DNA from: Thermostichus sp047461615
GTDB lineage: Bacteria > Cyanobacteriota > Cyanobacteriia > Thermostichales > Thermostichaceae
DNA length: 64,000 nt
NCBI RefSeq assembly: GCF_047461615.1
Contig: NZ_JANSHI010000002.1
Coordinates: forward strand, 124,001 to 188,000
Direction: 5' to 3'
Both the position numbers and the translations under genes were made by a program. Under the pieces are notes generated by a model, which saw only the letters and a program-made list of their open reading frames with translations, did not search any database and was not told the DNA's origin. Position 1 is the stretch's first letter. Each line of letters opens with the position of its first letter. Below, in pieces: positions 17,201-25,100 of this stretch.

Positions 17201-17720
17201 GTCCCTCGCTTTCCACCAGGCTTACCCGCTGATAACCTAGACGACTCAACTGCTGCCCCAACTGCTGCGGCGACAGCTCCGCGCCGGGCTCCAGCTTGAG
17301 GCAGAAAGACTGAAACACCTCTGGTGGGGGAAGGTGGGGTTGTATGGCCCGCTCCGTGGCCACAATGGCCATGCCCTTTCTGCCCTGGAGACAGTCGGCC
17401 AGCACCTGGAATTGTCCCCACACCAACTCCGGCTCCAGGTCAAACGGCTCATAGGGGGAAGCCTCGGAGGTGGGATAAAGCTGCACGCTCTCCCAGCCCA
17501 TGCCCTCCAGTTGGGCTGTCCAGCGGCCCGCCTCTTCCAGCGTGGCGGTAACCACCAATAGGGATCTCCCTTCCTGCTGGGCCAAAGCCGAGGCGATCAA
17601 CCCCTTGGCAATCCGCCCCCCTCCCTGCAAAGCAGCCCGTCGCTGGGATCTCAGCCGGACGGCCAACTCTTGCACCAAGCCCGATTGGGCAAGAAAGTGC
17701 ACCAGTGGGATAAACGACAT
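14244..17720 (-). CDS. mfd: Transcription-repair coupling factor
   Basis: Mfd displaces RNA polymerase stalled at DNA damage and recruits UvrA. 1158 residues from ATG 17720 (MSFIPLVHFL); an in-frame start 16 codons upstream is less likely. In order: UvrB-like N-terminal part, RNA-polymerase-interacting CarD-like domain near residue 487 (LKPGDFVVHRAHGIGQ), RecG-like translocase with Walker A GDVGFGKTE near 633 and the DEEH box near 735, motif TATPIPRTLYMAL, relay RGRVGR, and the C-terminal regulatory domain. All motifs are intact. It is divergent from cydA. Confidence 0.97.
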   Translation of the reverse strand: MSFIPLVHFLAQSGLVQELAVRLRSQRRAALQGGGRIAKGLIASALAQQEGRSLLVVTATLEEAGRWTAQLEGMGWESVQLYPTSEASPYEPFDLEPELVWGQFQVLADCLQGRKGMAIVATERAIQPHLPPPEVFQSFCLKLEPGAELSPQQLGQQLSRLGYQRVSLVESEGQWSQRGDILDVFPVACEWPVRLEWFGNELERLREFDPVSQRSQDGIPHVWLTPTGYGPILWPALQEKADQLSQGLRQQLEQSSPPPEGLRRFLGLLYDPPASLLSYLDPNTLILIDEPEQCQAHSRQWLDHAQEQWQLAQAAEPALVPFHRLFDLAAPDWDPFPRLLARAFAPAGEAEAALDLKSRPVPAAPHQFGSLAKTLREYRKQQLRVWILSAQPSRTVALLQEHDCPAQYVPNPKDFPAIERQLQSYTPVALKYSGLAELEGFLLPTLGWVVLTDREFFGQHSLATPTYVRKRRQASSRQVDPNLLKPGDFVVHRAHGIGQFLRLESLTIGGETREYLVIQYSDGLLRVAADQVNSLSRYRASSDGPPALHKMSGSTWEKTKQKVKKSLKKVAFDLLQLYAKRAEQEGYAFPPDSPWQQEFEESFPYPLTPDQIRAVQEIKRDMESPRPMDRLLCGDVGFGKTEVAIRAIFKAVTAGKQVALLAPTTILTQQHYHTLKERFAPYPIQVGLLNRFRTPEEKKEILARLKSGELDVIVGTHQLLGKDVQFRDLGLLVIDEEHRFGVNQKEKIKLLKTQVDVLTLTATPIPRTLYMALSGLREMSLIQTPPPSRRPIKTHLSPYNPEVIRTAIRQELDRGGQVFYVVNRIERIEETTAKLREWVPGTRIAIAHGQMPEGELEATMLAFNNGEIDILVCTTIIESGLDIPRVNTILIENAQEFGLAQLYQLRGRVGRAGIQAYAWLFYREDGILTEEARKRLQAIQEFTQLGSGYQLALRDMEIRGIGNLLGTEQSGQVNAVGLDLYLEMLQEVIQEIRGQKIPQVEDTQIDLNVTAMIPQSYIPDEEQKMQAYRQVAAAGSRLELSQIAQEWQDRFGPLPKPAQELLRVMELKILARTLGFSRIRPAKEHVILETPMEEPAWNRLKEALPAHVQSRLVYQPGKVTVRGLGMLAPAQQLENLLQWLDKMSLALTQTEAGLPTPP

Positions 17721-18044
17721 CTTTCCACCCCAGACTGCAAACTCAAGCCGGGATCCCAATTCTGGCATTTGTAGCCGCTGGAAACCTCAACAAGCCCTTT
17801 CCGGAGTGGGAAAGTTAGTTGGCTACCAGCCTTGAGGCTGCCAGGCCGATGCTCCAGGGCCGAGATTTTTTGTATCCCATGTTACAGGAAAAAGCTGGCA
17901 CTCCCAGGATTCTAAAGTTAACCCTTAGACTTGAACAGCCTGCGCGTTGTCTTGCCCAAGATGTAACCCTAGGAGCAGCGGAAAATAGATCTCCTAAAGT
18001 TGTAAAGCTGTACTCATTACAACCCTCCAAGCTTAGGGAAAATT
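17721..18044. other. 324-bp divergent intergenic region mfd/cydA
   Basis: No gene seen. The region holds the mfd promoter (minus strand) and the cydAB promoter (plus strand). Its right half is AT-rich, unlike the flanking genes. It ends with the 25-bp interrupted palindrome at 17999-18023, listed separately, 21 bp before the cydA ATG. AGGGA at 18036-18040 is a candidate Shine-Dalgarno for cydA. Confidence 0.6.
17999..18023 (+). promoter_or_regulatory. Interrupted palindrome upstream of cydA
   Basis: GTTGTAA - 11 bp - TTACAAC is a perfect 7-bp inverted repeat ending 21 bp before the cydA start codon. The geometry (two half-sites centred about 18 bp apart, close to two helical turns) fits a dimeric repressor site overlapping or just downstream of the promoter. 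An mRNA hairpin near the ribosome-binding site is the alternative, though a 7-bp stem with an 11-nt loop would be weak. The regulator is unknown. Confidence 0.55.
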
Positions 18045-19478
18045 ATGTTTCTAGACACCGTCACCCTTTCTCGACTACAGTTTGCCCTCACGGCCATGTT
18101 TCATATGCTATGGCCGGTTTTAACAACAGGAATGTCCATCTATCTTGTTGTAATTGAAGGACTTTGGCTGAAAACTCGCAATCTAGATTACTATCGCCAC
18201 GCTCGCTTCTGGTCAAAGATCTATGTGTTAAACTTTGGCCTTGGCGTGGCCTCAGGCTTGCCGATGGCCTTTCAGTTTGGCATGAACTGGGCCCCTTTTT
18301 CTGAGGCGGTGGGCGACTTCTTTGGAACCATCCTAGGATTTGAGGGCACGATGGCCTTTATGCTGGAGGCCAGCTTCCTGGGGATCATGCTGTTTGGCTG
18401 GGAGCGGGTGCCGCCAGTAATTCACTGGATCTCGACAATCTTAGTGGCCTTCGGTGCCAACCTCTCCACCTTTTGGATCCTGACGGCCAACTCCTGGCTA
18501 CAGACGCTGGCAGGGGGGGTATTTGTCGATGGGAAGTTTGTGGTACGTGACTACCTGCAGGCCATTTTCAATCCCTTCATGGTCAATAGCTTTCTGCACA
18601 TGTTTTTTGCCACTTTGGAAACCTCTTTGTTTGTCATCGGTGGCATCAGCGCCTGGTACATTCTCAAGCGGCGGCACAGCGAGTTTTTCTCCCGCTCCTT
18701 CAAACTGGCCCTAGTGATGGCGCTAGTGGTGGCCCCTCTGCAGGTGTTTATTGGCCACTTGAGCGCGGAGCAAGTGTATCGCTATCAACCGGCCAAGCCG
18801 GCGGCCATGGAGGCCCAGTGGGAGACGCTCCCCGCCGGCGAGAGGGCAGACTGGAGCCTGTTTGCCTTGCCCAATGAGCGTGAGGAGCGCAACGAGTGGG
18901 AGGTGAGGATCCCCGGCGCGCTGGGCTACCTGCTCGAGTTCAAGCCCAGGCTGGATCGACCGGTGCAGGGCCTGAAAGCTTGGGATCCCCAAAATCGCCC
19001 TCACATGATTGGCCTCATCTACTACTCCTTTAGGACGATGGTGGCCATTGGCTTCTTTATGGCCGGGCTCGTGGGGGCTACCTTGATCCAGTGGTTGAGG
19101 GGCAAACTGTCGGCAGAGGCCCTTCCTCAGCAAAAGTGGCTGATGTGGGCTTGGGTTTTTGCCGGCCCCTTGGGCTACATTGCCGTCGAGGCTGGCTGGA
19201 TTGTCCGCTGTGTTGGCCGGCAGCCCTGGATTGTGTACGGGCAACTGCGCACCGCAGAAGCGGCTTCCCCGCTGCCACCGGGAGAGGTGCTGTTTTCTCT
19301 AGTCGGCCTAACTGCTTTGTACACCGTGTTTTTCGTGGCCGCTCTTTACTTCGGCAGCCGCATCATCCGCAAAGGGCCTAACCTGGAGCTGCCTGCCCCC
19401 GTTCCAGCAACCCGGCCGGTGATCGTGATCGAGCCTGCTCGCCACGAGCCGGCTCGCCGTCCGGCAGAAGCTCGGTAG
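18045..19478 (+). CDS. cydA: Cytochrome bd quinol oxidase subunit I
   Basis: 477 residues. Cytochrome bd oxidises quinol and reduces oxygen to water in the membrane. Conserved parts are LSRLQFALTAMFHMLWPVLT with the first haem-ligand His, ASFLGIMLFGWERVP, FWILTANSWLQTLAGG and GRQPWIVYGQLRT near residue 391. The segment between helices 6 and 7 is of the short Q-loop kind, as in many cyanobacterial and cyanide-insensitive oxidases. The Ala/Arg/Pro-rich C-terminal tail is not conserved. cydB follows after 81 bp, forming an operon closed by a terminator at about 20634. Confidence 0.96.
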   Translation: MFLDTVTLSRLQFALTAMFHMLWPVLTTGMSIYLVVIEGLWLKTRNLDYYRHARFWSKIYVLNFGLGVASGLPMAFQFGMNWAPFSEAVGDFFGTILGFEGTMAFMLEASFLGIMLFGWERVPPVIHWISTILVAFGANLSTFWILTANSWLQTLAGGVFVDGKFVVRDYLQAIFNPFMVNSFLHMFFATLETSLFVIGGISAWYILKRRHSEFFSRSFKLALVMALVVAPLQVFIGHLSAEQVYRYQPAKPAAMEAQWETLPAGERADWSLFALPNEREERNEWEVRIPGALGYLLEFKPRLDRPVQGLKAWDPQNRPHMIGLIYYSFRTMVAIGFFMAGLVGATLIQWLRGKLSAEALPQQKWLMWAWVFAGPLGYIAVEAGWIVRCVGRQPWIVYGQLRTAEAASPLPPGEVLFSLVGLTALYTVFFVAALYFGSRIIRKGPNLELPAPVPATRPVIVIEPARHEPARRPAEAR

Positions 19479-19559
19479 CGCCGCTGCCCAGGCGACATCG
19501 CAGTTGGGAACTGTCTCGAACTAGCCTGGCTAGAAATACCTAAAGCGGAGGGAAGGACC

Positions 19560-20609
19560 ATGGAATCTTTCGAGCCTTTACAGCAGTTTCTGCCTCAAGT
19601 CTGGTTTTTTATCCTCGGTCTATTCCTCTTTCTCTATGTTCTGCTCGATGGATTTGACTTGGGGGTTGGCATCCTTTCCTTGACGGCTTCCAGCGAGACG
19701 CGCCGCAGCATTCTCATGACCAGCTTGGGCAATGTTTGGGATGCCAACGAGACGTGGCTGGTACTCATGGGGGGATCCCTATTTGGAGCCTTTCCCCTCG
19801 CCTACGCCACCATTCTCAATGCCCTCTACATTCCGCTAGTGATCATGGTGGTGGGCCTGATCTTGCGGGCTGTCTCTTTCGAGTTTCGGGAGAACGCCAA
19901 CAACAAGCTGGTCTGGAACCTCGCCTTCGGAGTGGGCAGCTTTTTGGCAACCTTGGGCCAGGGGTTTGCCTTAGGCAGCGTCTTCGAAGGGATCCGGGTG
20001 GACGAAGCCGGCCACTTTGCCGGCAGCCCCTGGGACTGGCTGACCTGGCGCACGGTGCTGGTGGCTCTTACCCTGATCCAGGGGTATGTTTTGATCGGCT
20101 CTGCTTACTTGATTGTGAAAACCACGGGGGAAATCCAGAAAACCTATTACAGGACGGCCACCATCGCCACGTGGACAACTTTGCTGGGGGCAGTGTTTAT
20201 TACCATCAGCACCCCCATTATGTCGGAGCAGGCGCGCTCCCAGCTTTTCTCGCCGCCTCTTTTCTATGTCTTTGCTGCAATCCCCCTTTTGGGGCTTTTG
20301 TTGGTGGCTCTGTTGCTGCGCAGCTTGCGCCGCCGAGAGGAAAATAGCCTTTTGGTTTACACCTTTCTCATTTTTGCCCTTTCTTTTATCGGCTTGGGGT
20401 TCATGATTTTCCCCAACATCATTCCTCCCAGCGTCACCATCTACGAGGCGGCAGCTTCTCCCAGTTCGCTGGTGTTTATGCTCACCTTTATTGGCTTTTT
20501 GATTCCGGTGATCTTGTCCTACAACATCTACAACTACGTGGTGTTCCGGGGCAAGATTGTAGTGCAAGAAACAGCGGCAGAAGAGGCCAAAGTTCCAGAG
20601 CCAGTTTAG
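19560..20609 (+). CDS. cydB: Cytochrome bd quinol oxidase subunit II
   Basis: 349 residues, the expected length, with eight or so hydrophobic segments. Family blocks are LYVLLDGFDLGVGIL near residue 23, the NVWDANETWLVLMGG motif, and FPNIIPPSVTIYEAAASP near the end. CydB is structurally similar to CydA but binds no haem; it completes the oxidase. Start ATG 19560 has GGAAGGA just upstream. It is cotranscribed with cydA, and a hairpin terminator follows 25 bp after the stop. Confidence 0.96.
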   Translation: MESFEPLQQFLPQVWFFILGLFLFLYVLLDGFDLGVGILSLTASSETRRSILMTSLGNVWDANETWLVLMGGSLFGAFPLAYATILNALYIPLVIMVVGLILRAVSFEFRENANNKLVWNLAFGVGSFLATLGQGFALGSVFEGIRVDEAGHFAGSPWDWLTWRTVLVALTLIQGYVLIGSAYLIVKTTGEIQKTYYRTATIATWTTLLGAVFITISTPIMSEQARSQLFSPPLFYVFAAIPLLGLLLVALLLRSLRRREENSLLVYTFLIFALSFIGLGFMIFPNIIPPSVTIYEAAASPSSLVFMLTFIGFLIPVILSYNIYNYVVFRGKIVVQETAAEEAKVPEPV

Positions 20610-20633
20610 GTTGGCCCAGAGTCGAAGGAATAA

Positions 20634-20667
20634 CCCCGCCCATATGCCAGGCGGGGCAATTTTATTA
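20634..20667 (+). terminator. Rho-independent terminator of cydAB
   Basis: CCCCGCC (20634-20640) - 9-nt loop - GGCGGGG (20650-20656) forms a perfect 7-bp GC stem, followed by CAATTTTATT. It sits between convergent cydB and the mechanosensitive-channel-like gene. The T-run is on the plus side, so it mainly serves cydAB. Confidence 0.85.
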
Positions 20668-20688
20668 GAGGCTCACCCAGCGAGGCTC

Positions 20689-22269
20689 TCACTCCCGCTT
20701 GAGCCATTGCCGGATCTGCTCGGCAGCCACGTCGCGACCTCCCAAGCCAAAAGCCAAAGCCACAGCCACGGCAATGGCGCCCAGCACCAGGCCAAAGGCC
20801 AGCACCACAATATCGGTGGCTACGCCCATCTGCTGCAAGGCCATGGCGCCAACGAAAACCAAAATGGCTACCCGCGCCGCCTGCGCCAGCACTCCTGAGG
20901 AGGGGTTGCCGAGGCTCTTAATCATAGAATGGGCCAAATTGGATAGGTAAAGACCGATCCCAAACACCAAAGCGCCGATGAGCACCCGCCCGGAAATGAC
21001 CAACAGCCCCTCCACGATGTCGGTCAAAGCAGCAAACTGCAGCAGCTCCACGGCTGGCACTGCCCCGAACAAGACCACGCCCACCCAGACCACCAAGCCA
21101 GCAATCTCAGAGGGGGTGCGCCGCTTCACCAAGGTTGAGGGATCCCCTTCGGCGGCGGGAGCTTCAGGAGCAGGGGCCGAGGGCAAACCAAGGCCGGCAG
21201 CCAAGCGGTCGAAACCGATTGCCTGCAGCAACTGGGTCACCAAGCCAGCCAAAAACTGCCCCAGCCAGTAGAACACGGCCAGGATGAGAGCAGATCCTGC
21301 AATTCGGGGAATGGCCCGCAACACCTGCTCCAGCATCGCCACCGCTGGATCGGAGATGGCCCGGATTTCCAGGGCCTTGAGGGCGGCAATCACTGCCGGG
21401 ATCAACACCAAGACGTAGGCCACTGTGCCCACCGTTTGGGCTAGCTGGGGAATGCCAAAGCGTGCCCCCAAGCGGTCCGCTGCCACCAAAAAATTGGAAA
21501 CGATCTCACGCACGATGCGAGCTAGAAACCAGCCCACCACACCGATGATGAGCGCTCCCAGAATACGGGGTGCCGTTGACAGGATTTGATCCAGCAGGTT
21601 TTGCACTGGCTGCAGCGGCCCCCGCAGGTTCAGCGTGTCCAGGATGAGCGATAAGAAGAACAAGAAGATCAGCCAGTAGAAGGCGTCGCCCAGAGCTTCA
21701 TTCAAGAGAAAGGGAGCGACCTCAGCGCCTCCCTCCGGCTTGGCAGCAGTTCCTTCCGCAGCCGCCTCCGGTTGGAGGGGTTGAGCCAGCCGCTCATCCA
21801 AGTTAAAGCGCCGCAGCCCTTGGATAACTGCCAGCCGGGCAACGGTGGCCACCGCCCAGCCCACCCCTAGCAGCACCAGCGCCCCGCCCAGCCGCGGCAG
21901 ATAGGCGAAAATCTCTCCCAAAAACTTGTTGAGCGGATCGGAGACAGCCTGAAGCTGGAGAGCATTCAGCACCGCTACCAACACAAAAGCGAGGATAATC
22001 CAGTAAACAGCAGCAGCCACCCAGCGCTCAGTTTGCGGCGGCCTCTCGCCGGGCCTCTGGCCCATAATCCAGGTGGCCAAGCGGCTATCAAGCTGCGTCC
22101 GTTTGAGCAGCCCCCGAACGCCGAAAGCCACCACCGTGGCCACGATCCAACCCAGAACTAGAATGACAATCGCCGCCAGTAGATTGGGCATGAAATCAAT
22201 GACTCTAGCCCGAAGATTGACAACAAAAGAGACGGCTTCATTGCGAAGGTCGTTTGCAGGGGTTTCCAT
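20689..22269 (-). CDS. Mechanosensitive-channel-like TM-helix repeat protein
   Basis: 526 residues from ATG 22269. It is a membrane protein with at least four copies of a repeated unit: a long hydrophobic helix with the pattern LPRLGGALVLLGVGWAVATVARLAV or PRILGALIIGVVGWFLARIVREIV, followed by an amphipathic helix. This is the conserved TM-helix repeat family (PF05552-like) related to MscS channels. A final LGLGGRDVAAEQIRQWL matches the segment often found at the end of the MscS-like pore unit. It is likely an inner-membrane channel or scaffold responding to osmotic change; this function is inferred from the family. Confidence 0.8.
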   Translation of the reverse strand: METPANDLRNEAVSFVVNLRARVIDFMPNLLAAIVILVLGWIVATVVAFGVRGLLKRTQLDSRLATWIMGQRPGERPPQTERWVAAAVYWIILAFVLVAVLNALQLQAVSDPLNKFLGEIFAYLPRLGGALVLLGVGWAVATVARLAVIQGLRRFNLDERLAQPLQPEAAAEGTAAKPEGGAEVAPFLLNEALGDAFYWLIFLFFLSLILDTLNLRGPLQPVQNLLDQILSTAPRILGALIIGVVGWFLARIVREIVSNFLVAADRLGARFGIPQLAQTVGTVAYVLVLIPAVIAALKALEIRAISDPAVAMLEQVLRAIPRIAGSALILAVFYWLGQFLAGLVTQLLQAIGFDRLAAGLGLPSAPAPEAPAAEGDPSTLVKRRTPSEIAGLVVWVGVVLFGAVPAVELLQFAALTDIVEGLLVISGRVLIGALVFGIGLYLSNLAHSMIKSLGNPSSGVLAQAARVAILVFVGAMALQQMGVATDIVVLAFGLVLGAIAVAVALAFGLGGRDVAAEQIRQWLKRE

Positions 22270-22501
22270 GATTACCCTCACAGCATGAGATGTTCAAAAG
22301 AGTAGGTTAGCCTGAAGCCCTTCTTTGGGCAAGCTGGCCTGGGAGAAAGCCTCAAGCGTCAAGCAGAAACGCTGAGTCTTGCAACAAAGCTTTACATCCA
22401 TTCCCAGGATGCCGATGGTTAGCCAAAGCTCCAGGGCAAAAGTTCAAGGTTCAGGCGTATAGAGGAAAACTTTTGCTTTAGAACCCTTTGCTTCTCCTCA
22501 C

Positions 22502-22975
22502 TTAAATTGGTTTTTTCCAATACACCAGCCCATCCTCTCCGTTGTAATAGCCCCTGCGGCGTCCCAGCAATTGAAACCCTGCCGATTCATAGAGGCGGAT
22601 GGCGGCCTGGTTAGAAGCCCTCACCTCCAACGTGGCCCAGCGACAGCCTGCTGCCCTGGCTTGGCTCAACAGCTCCTCCAGGATCCTTCGACCCAAACCA
22701 CGCCGCCGATGGGCAGGATCCACCGCCAACGAGATGATGTGGGCCTCTTCTTCGATGCGCCAGAGGATGCCAAAGCCCACCAGCGTCCCTGGCGAGGAAA
22801 GCAGGGATCCGCAAGCGCCTTCAGGTTCTGCCACAGCCCCAATCACCAGGCTGGTGGGTCGTTCCAGCTCGGCCCGGTAGCCCTGTTCTCCCCAGTGCCC
22901 GCCATAACAGCGGCGATCCAGCTCTAGCAACTGGGGCAGGGCGGCAATGTCAAGCACCTGCAGCCGGTAGCCCAT
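22502..22975 (-). CDS. rimI: Ribosomal-protein-alanine N-acetyltransferase (GNAT)
   Basis: 157 residues. The GNAT acetyl-CoA signature RRRGLGRRILEELL is in the middle, followed by LEVRASNQAAIRLYESAGFQLLGRRRGYY, which is diagnostic of RimI. RimI acetylates the N-terminus of ribosomal protein S18. The N-terminal part has the expected acidic pocket DRRCYGGHWGEQGY. It lies downstream of purK and the putative 6S RNA on the same strand, so read-through from purK is possible. Confidence 0.88.
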   Translation of the reverse strand: MGYRLQVLDIAALPQLLELDRRCYGGHWGEQGYRAELERPTSLVIGAVAEPEGACGSLLSSPGTLVGFGILWRIEEEAHIISLAVDPAHRRRGLGRRILEELLSQARAAGCRWATLEVRASNQAAIRLYESAGFQLLGRRRGYYNGEDGLVYWKKPI

Positions 22976-22977
22976 GG

Positions 22978-23146
22978 AGCTTAGTCTCGCCCTTTGCAGA
23001 ACTCAGCCAGCCACAACTGCCCAAAGAGCTGGAGCTTGCAGTCGATCCCTCTCAACACCGCGGAGCGCTCCTGGGGCTCAAGATACTGGGCTACCGCTGC
23101 ATGGCCACCTCAGGGCTTGGAGGGCTGGAGAAAGGGTGGGCGCTTG
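22978..23146 (-). ncRNA. ssrS: Probable 6S RNA (6Sa)
   Basis: The 173-bp gap between purK and rimI has no gene, but on the minus strand it reads as a rod-shaped RNA. CCAGCC and CAAGCCC near the 5' end pair with GGGC-AG-TTG and GGCTGG near the 3' end, and CCCTTT pairs with AAAGGG outside. In the middle it contains GCGCTCCGCGGT, the same block found in the central region of E. coli 6S RNA. From memory, cyanobacterial 6S RNA genes lie next to purK, as here. 6S RNA imitates an open promoter and binds RNA polymerase. Exact ends are not determined. Confidence 0.7.
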
Positions 23147-23148
23147 GC

Positions 23149-24288
23149 TCATGACTGCGGATACCAGAGGGATTCGAGGGTGTGGACAAGGGCCGCTGCC
23201 TGCTGCGGCGAAGGGGCAGTTGGCAGACAGACGGTAACATGGCCCAGCTTGCGCCCCGGGCGGGCGGGGGTCTTGTGGTACCAATGCACGGTGGCATTGG
23301 GGATCTCCGCCAGGCGCTGCCGCTTCTCGGCATAGTCGCTGGTGGAGTGCTCGTAGCCCAAGAGGTTGACCATCACCGCCCCCCCACCCTTGAGGGAGGG
23401 ATCCCCCAAGGGAAGGCCAAGGATGGCCCGCAGATGTTGCTCAAACTGCGAGGTGTAGCAGGCTTCCAGGGTGTAGTGGCCGGAGTTGTGAACCCGCGGC
23501 GAGATCTCGTTGATCCAGATCCCAGCCTTGGGATGAGGCGGCGGCACCCAGAACAACTCGATGCCGAACACCCCAACCGCTTCTAGCTTTTCCATCACCT
23601 TAACTGCCAAGTCCCGGATCTCGGCCTCGACCGTTGGGGGGATGCGGGCGGGCACGAGGACGTGGCGACAGATTTGGTTAACCTGAACAGTCTCCACTAC
23701 GGGGTAGACCCGGATCTCCCCCGTCAGCCCCCGCGCCACCATCACCGCCAGCTCCCGCTCAAAGGGGATCCACTCTTCCACAAGCAGCGGGATCCCCCTG
23801 TACTCGGCAAGGGTCTGTTGCCAAGCCGCGCGATCGGGCAAGATGCGGGTGCCCTTTCCGTCGTAGCCCTGCCGCCGCCGCTTGAGCACCAAGGGAAAGC
23901 TCAGGCTAGATAGATCTGCCGTCTCTGCCGGCCAAAAAGAGGGCACCGGCAACCCCAGCTCTGCCAGAAACTGCCGCTGGCGCAACTTGTCTAGCAACGG
24001 CTCCAGGGTGCTAAGGCGAGGGCAAAAGCGGGATTCTTCCGGATCCAGCCTTTTTAGCTCCGGCAGCAGGATGAACTCGTTTTCAAAAGTTACCACTGGG
24101 CAGCGCTGCAATAGCTGGGCTGTAGCCTGGGTGTCGGTTACAGCGCCCCAAACTACCCCATCGGCCACCGCCACTGCCGGATCGGTGGGGGCAGCCGCCT
24201 GCACAATCAGCGGAATCCCCAAGGAGCGGGCCGCCAAAGCCAACATCTGCGCCAACTGCCCCCCGCCGATTACCCCTACGGGCTGCAT
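23149..24288 (-). CDS. purK: 5-(carboxyamino)imidazole ribonucleotide synthase
   Basis: 379 residues from ATG 24288 (MQPVGVIGGGQLAQMLA); the longer open frame upstream is antisense to another gene and is not coding. PurK carboxylates aminoimidazole ribonucleotide using ATP and bicarbonate. The ATP-grasp features are PLVLKRRRQGYDGKGT, LLVEEWIPFERELAVMVAR, and the metal-binding INEISPRVHNSGHYTLEAC. The gene is followed on the same strand by the putative 6S RNA and rimI, and is divergent from a 61-codon gene. Confidence 0.96.
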   Translation of the reverse strand: MQPVGVIGGGQLAQMLALAARSLGIPLIVQAAAPTDPAVAVADGVVWGAVTDTQATAQLLQRCPVVTFENEFILLPELKRLDPEESRFCPRLSTLEPLLDKLRQRQFLAELGLPVPSFWPAETADLSSLSFPLVLKRRRQGYDGKGTRILPDRAAWQQTLAEYRGIPLLVEEWIPFERELAVMVARGLTGEIRVYPVVETVQVNQICRHVLVPARIPPTVEAEIRDLAVKVMEKLEAVGVFGIELFWVPPPHPKAGIWINEISPRVHNSGHYTLEACYTSQFEQHLRAILGLPLGDPSLKGGGAVMVNLLGYEHSTSDYAEKRQRLAEIPNATVHWYHKTPARPGRKLGHVTVCLPTAPSPQQAAALVHTLESLWYPQS

Positions 24289-24379
24289 CTGGGTTTGGGA
24301 CTTCACTTCTATACTGAGAGGAGAAGCACCGTCTAGTCTACCGCCCTTGGCCCCTACCTCTAGGGCAAGGAGAAGCACT

Positions 24380-24565
24380 GTGGAGTCATCCAAGCTAAAA
24401 GAACTCATCGACCGGGCTTTGCAGGACAAGATCCTCACCCGCGCCGAGCAACAAGAAATCCTCCAGGCAGTTACCGCCGATTCCCAGGTCTCACCGGAAG
24501 AACACGAACTGCTGGAAATGATTGTGGAGCGCCTCAACAGCGGCGAGATTCGCGCCGTGGATTGA
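24380..24565 (+). CDS. Small acidic helical protein (61 aa)
   Basis: GTG start at 24380, preceded by a good Shine-Dalgarno AAGGAG (24367-24372, 7 bp spacing). The product begins MESSKLKELIDRALQDKIL and continues TRAEQQEILQAV...SPEEHELLEMIVERL. It looks like two or three amphipathic helices, with an EF-hand/TerB-like flavour but no metal loop. It is soluble and acidic. It is divergent from purK, 91 bp away. The RBS and the clean helical composition argue that it is real; function unknown. Confidence 0.75.
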   Translation: MESSKLKELIDRALQDKILTRAEQQEILQAVTADSQVSPEEHELLEMIVERLNSGEIRAVD

Positions 24566-24684
24566 TTCCTTTTCTAGTCTTGCCCAAAAGTAAGTGGCAG
24601 CTTGGAAGCAAGCAGTTGTCAGCGCAGCTCCAAAGGGCTGGGATAGACTGGAGATCCCCTGGCTCTATATAGCATGCTGGCGCC

Positions 24685-25089
24685 ATGAGTTCTCGCTCCT
24701 CAGACTGGTTTACGCGGGCACGCCACTTCTTTTACGGCACAGCCACTGCCCTGGTGGAGCTCCTGGAGGATCCCCAGAAGCGCGCCGAAAGTTTCGGCCG
24801 TCTTTCTGGCGACTGGGCGGCGCTGGCTGCAGAGCTGGAGCAAAAAGGAGAGCAGATTGAGCAAGAGGCTGTTCGCTACCTTAAAAGCCTCCGCCATGAA
24901 GCCACCAAGGCTCCTGGCCCAGCCGTAGAGAGCCAAACACCGGCCCCCCAGAGCGGCTCCCCAACCGCCACCATCTCCAAAGAAGAAATGGGCGAACTGA
25001 TGGAGCTGATCCACCAGATTGAGTCCTTGCGCCTGGAGCTAGAGCGGTTGCGCACGGAACCCTGCTCGGATGCTGGCCTTTCTGCTTGA
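24685..25089 (+). CDS. Conserved small protein with C-terminal coiled coil
   Basis: 134 residues from ATG 24685. The N-terminal half is helical with aromatic residues (WFTRARHFFYGTATALVELLEDP); a Pro/Ser/Thr linker follows; the C-terminal helix (EEMGELMELIHQIESLRLELERLR) is a probable coiled coil. The arrangement resembles small cyanobacterial scaffold or regulatory proteins, but no family was recognised. It ends at the start of trmD, just before the GTG at 25101, so both probably share a transcript. Confidence 0.65.
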   Translation: MSSRSSDWFTRARHFFYGTATALVELLEDPQKRAESFGRLSGDWAALAAELEQKGEQIEQEAVRYLKSLRHEATKAPGPAVESQTPAPQSGSPTATISKEEMGELMELIHQIESLRLELERLRTEPCSDAGLSA

Positions 25090-25100
25090 TCCCAACGCCC

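Noticed and set aside
24289..24537. N-terminal extension of PurK
   Set aside because: The family starts at MQPVGVIGGG (24288); the upstream frame is antisense to the 61-codon gene and is Ser/Arg-rich noise.
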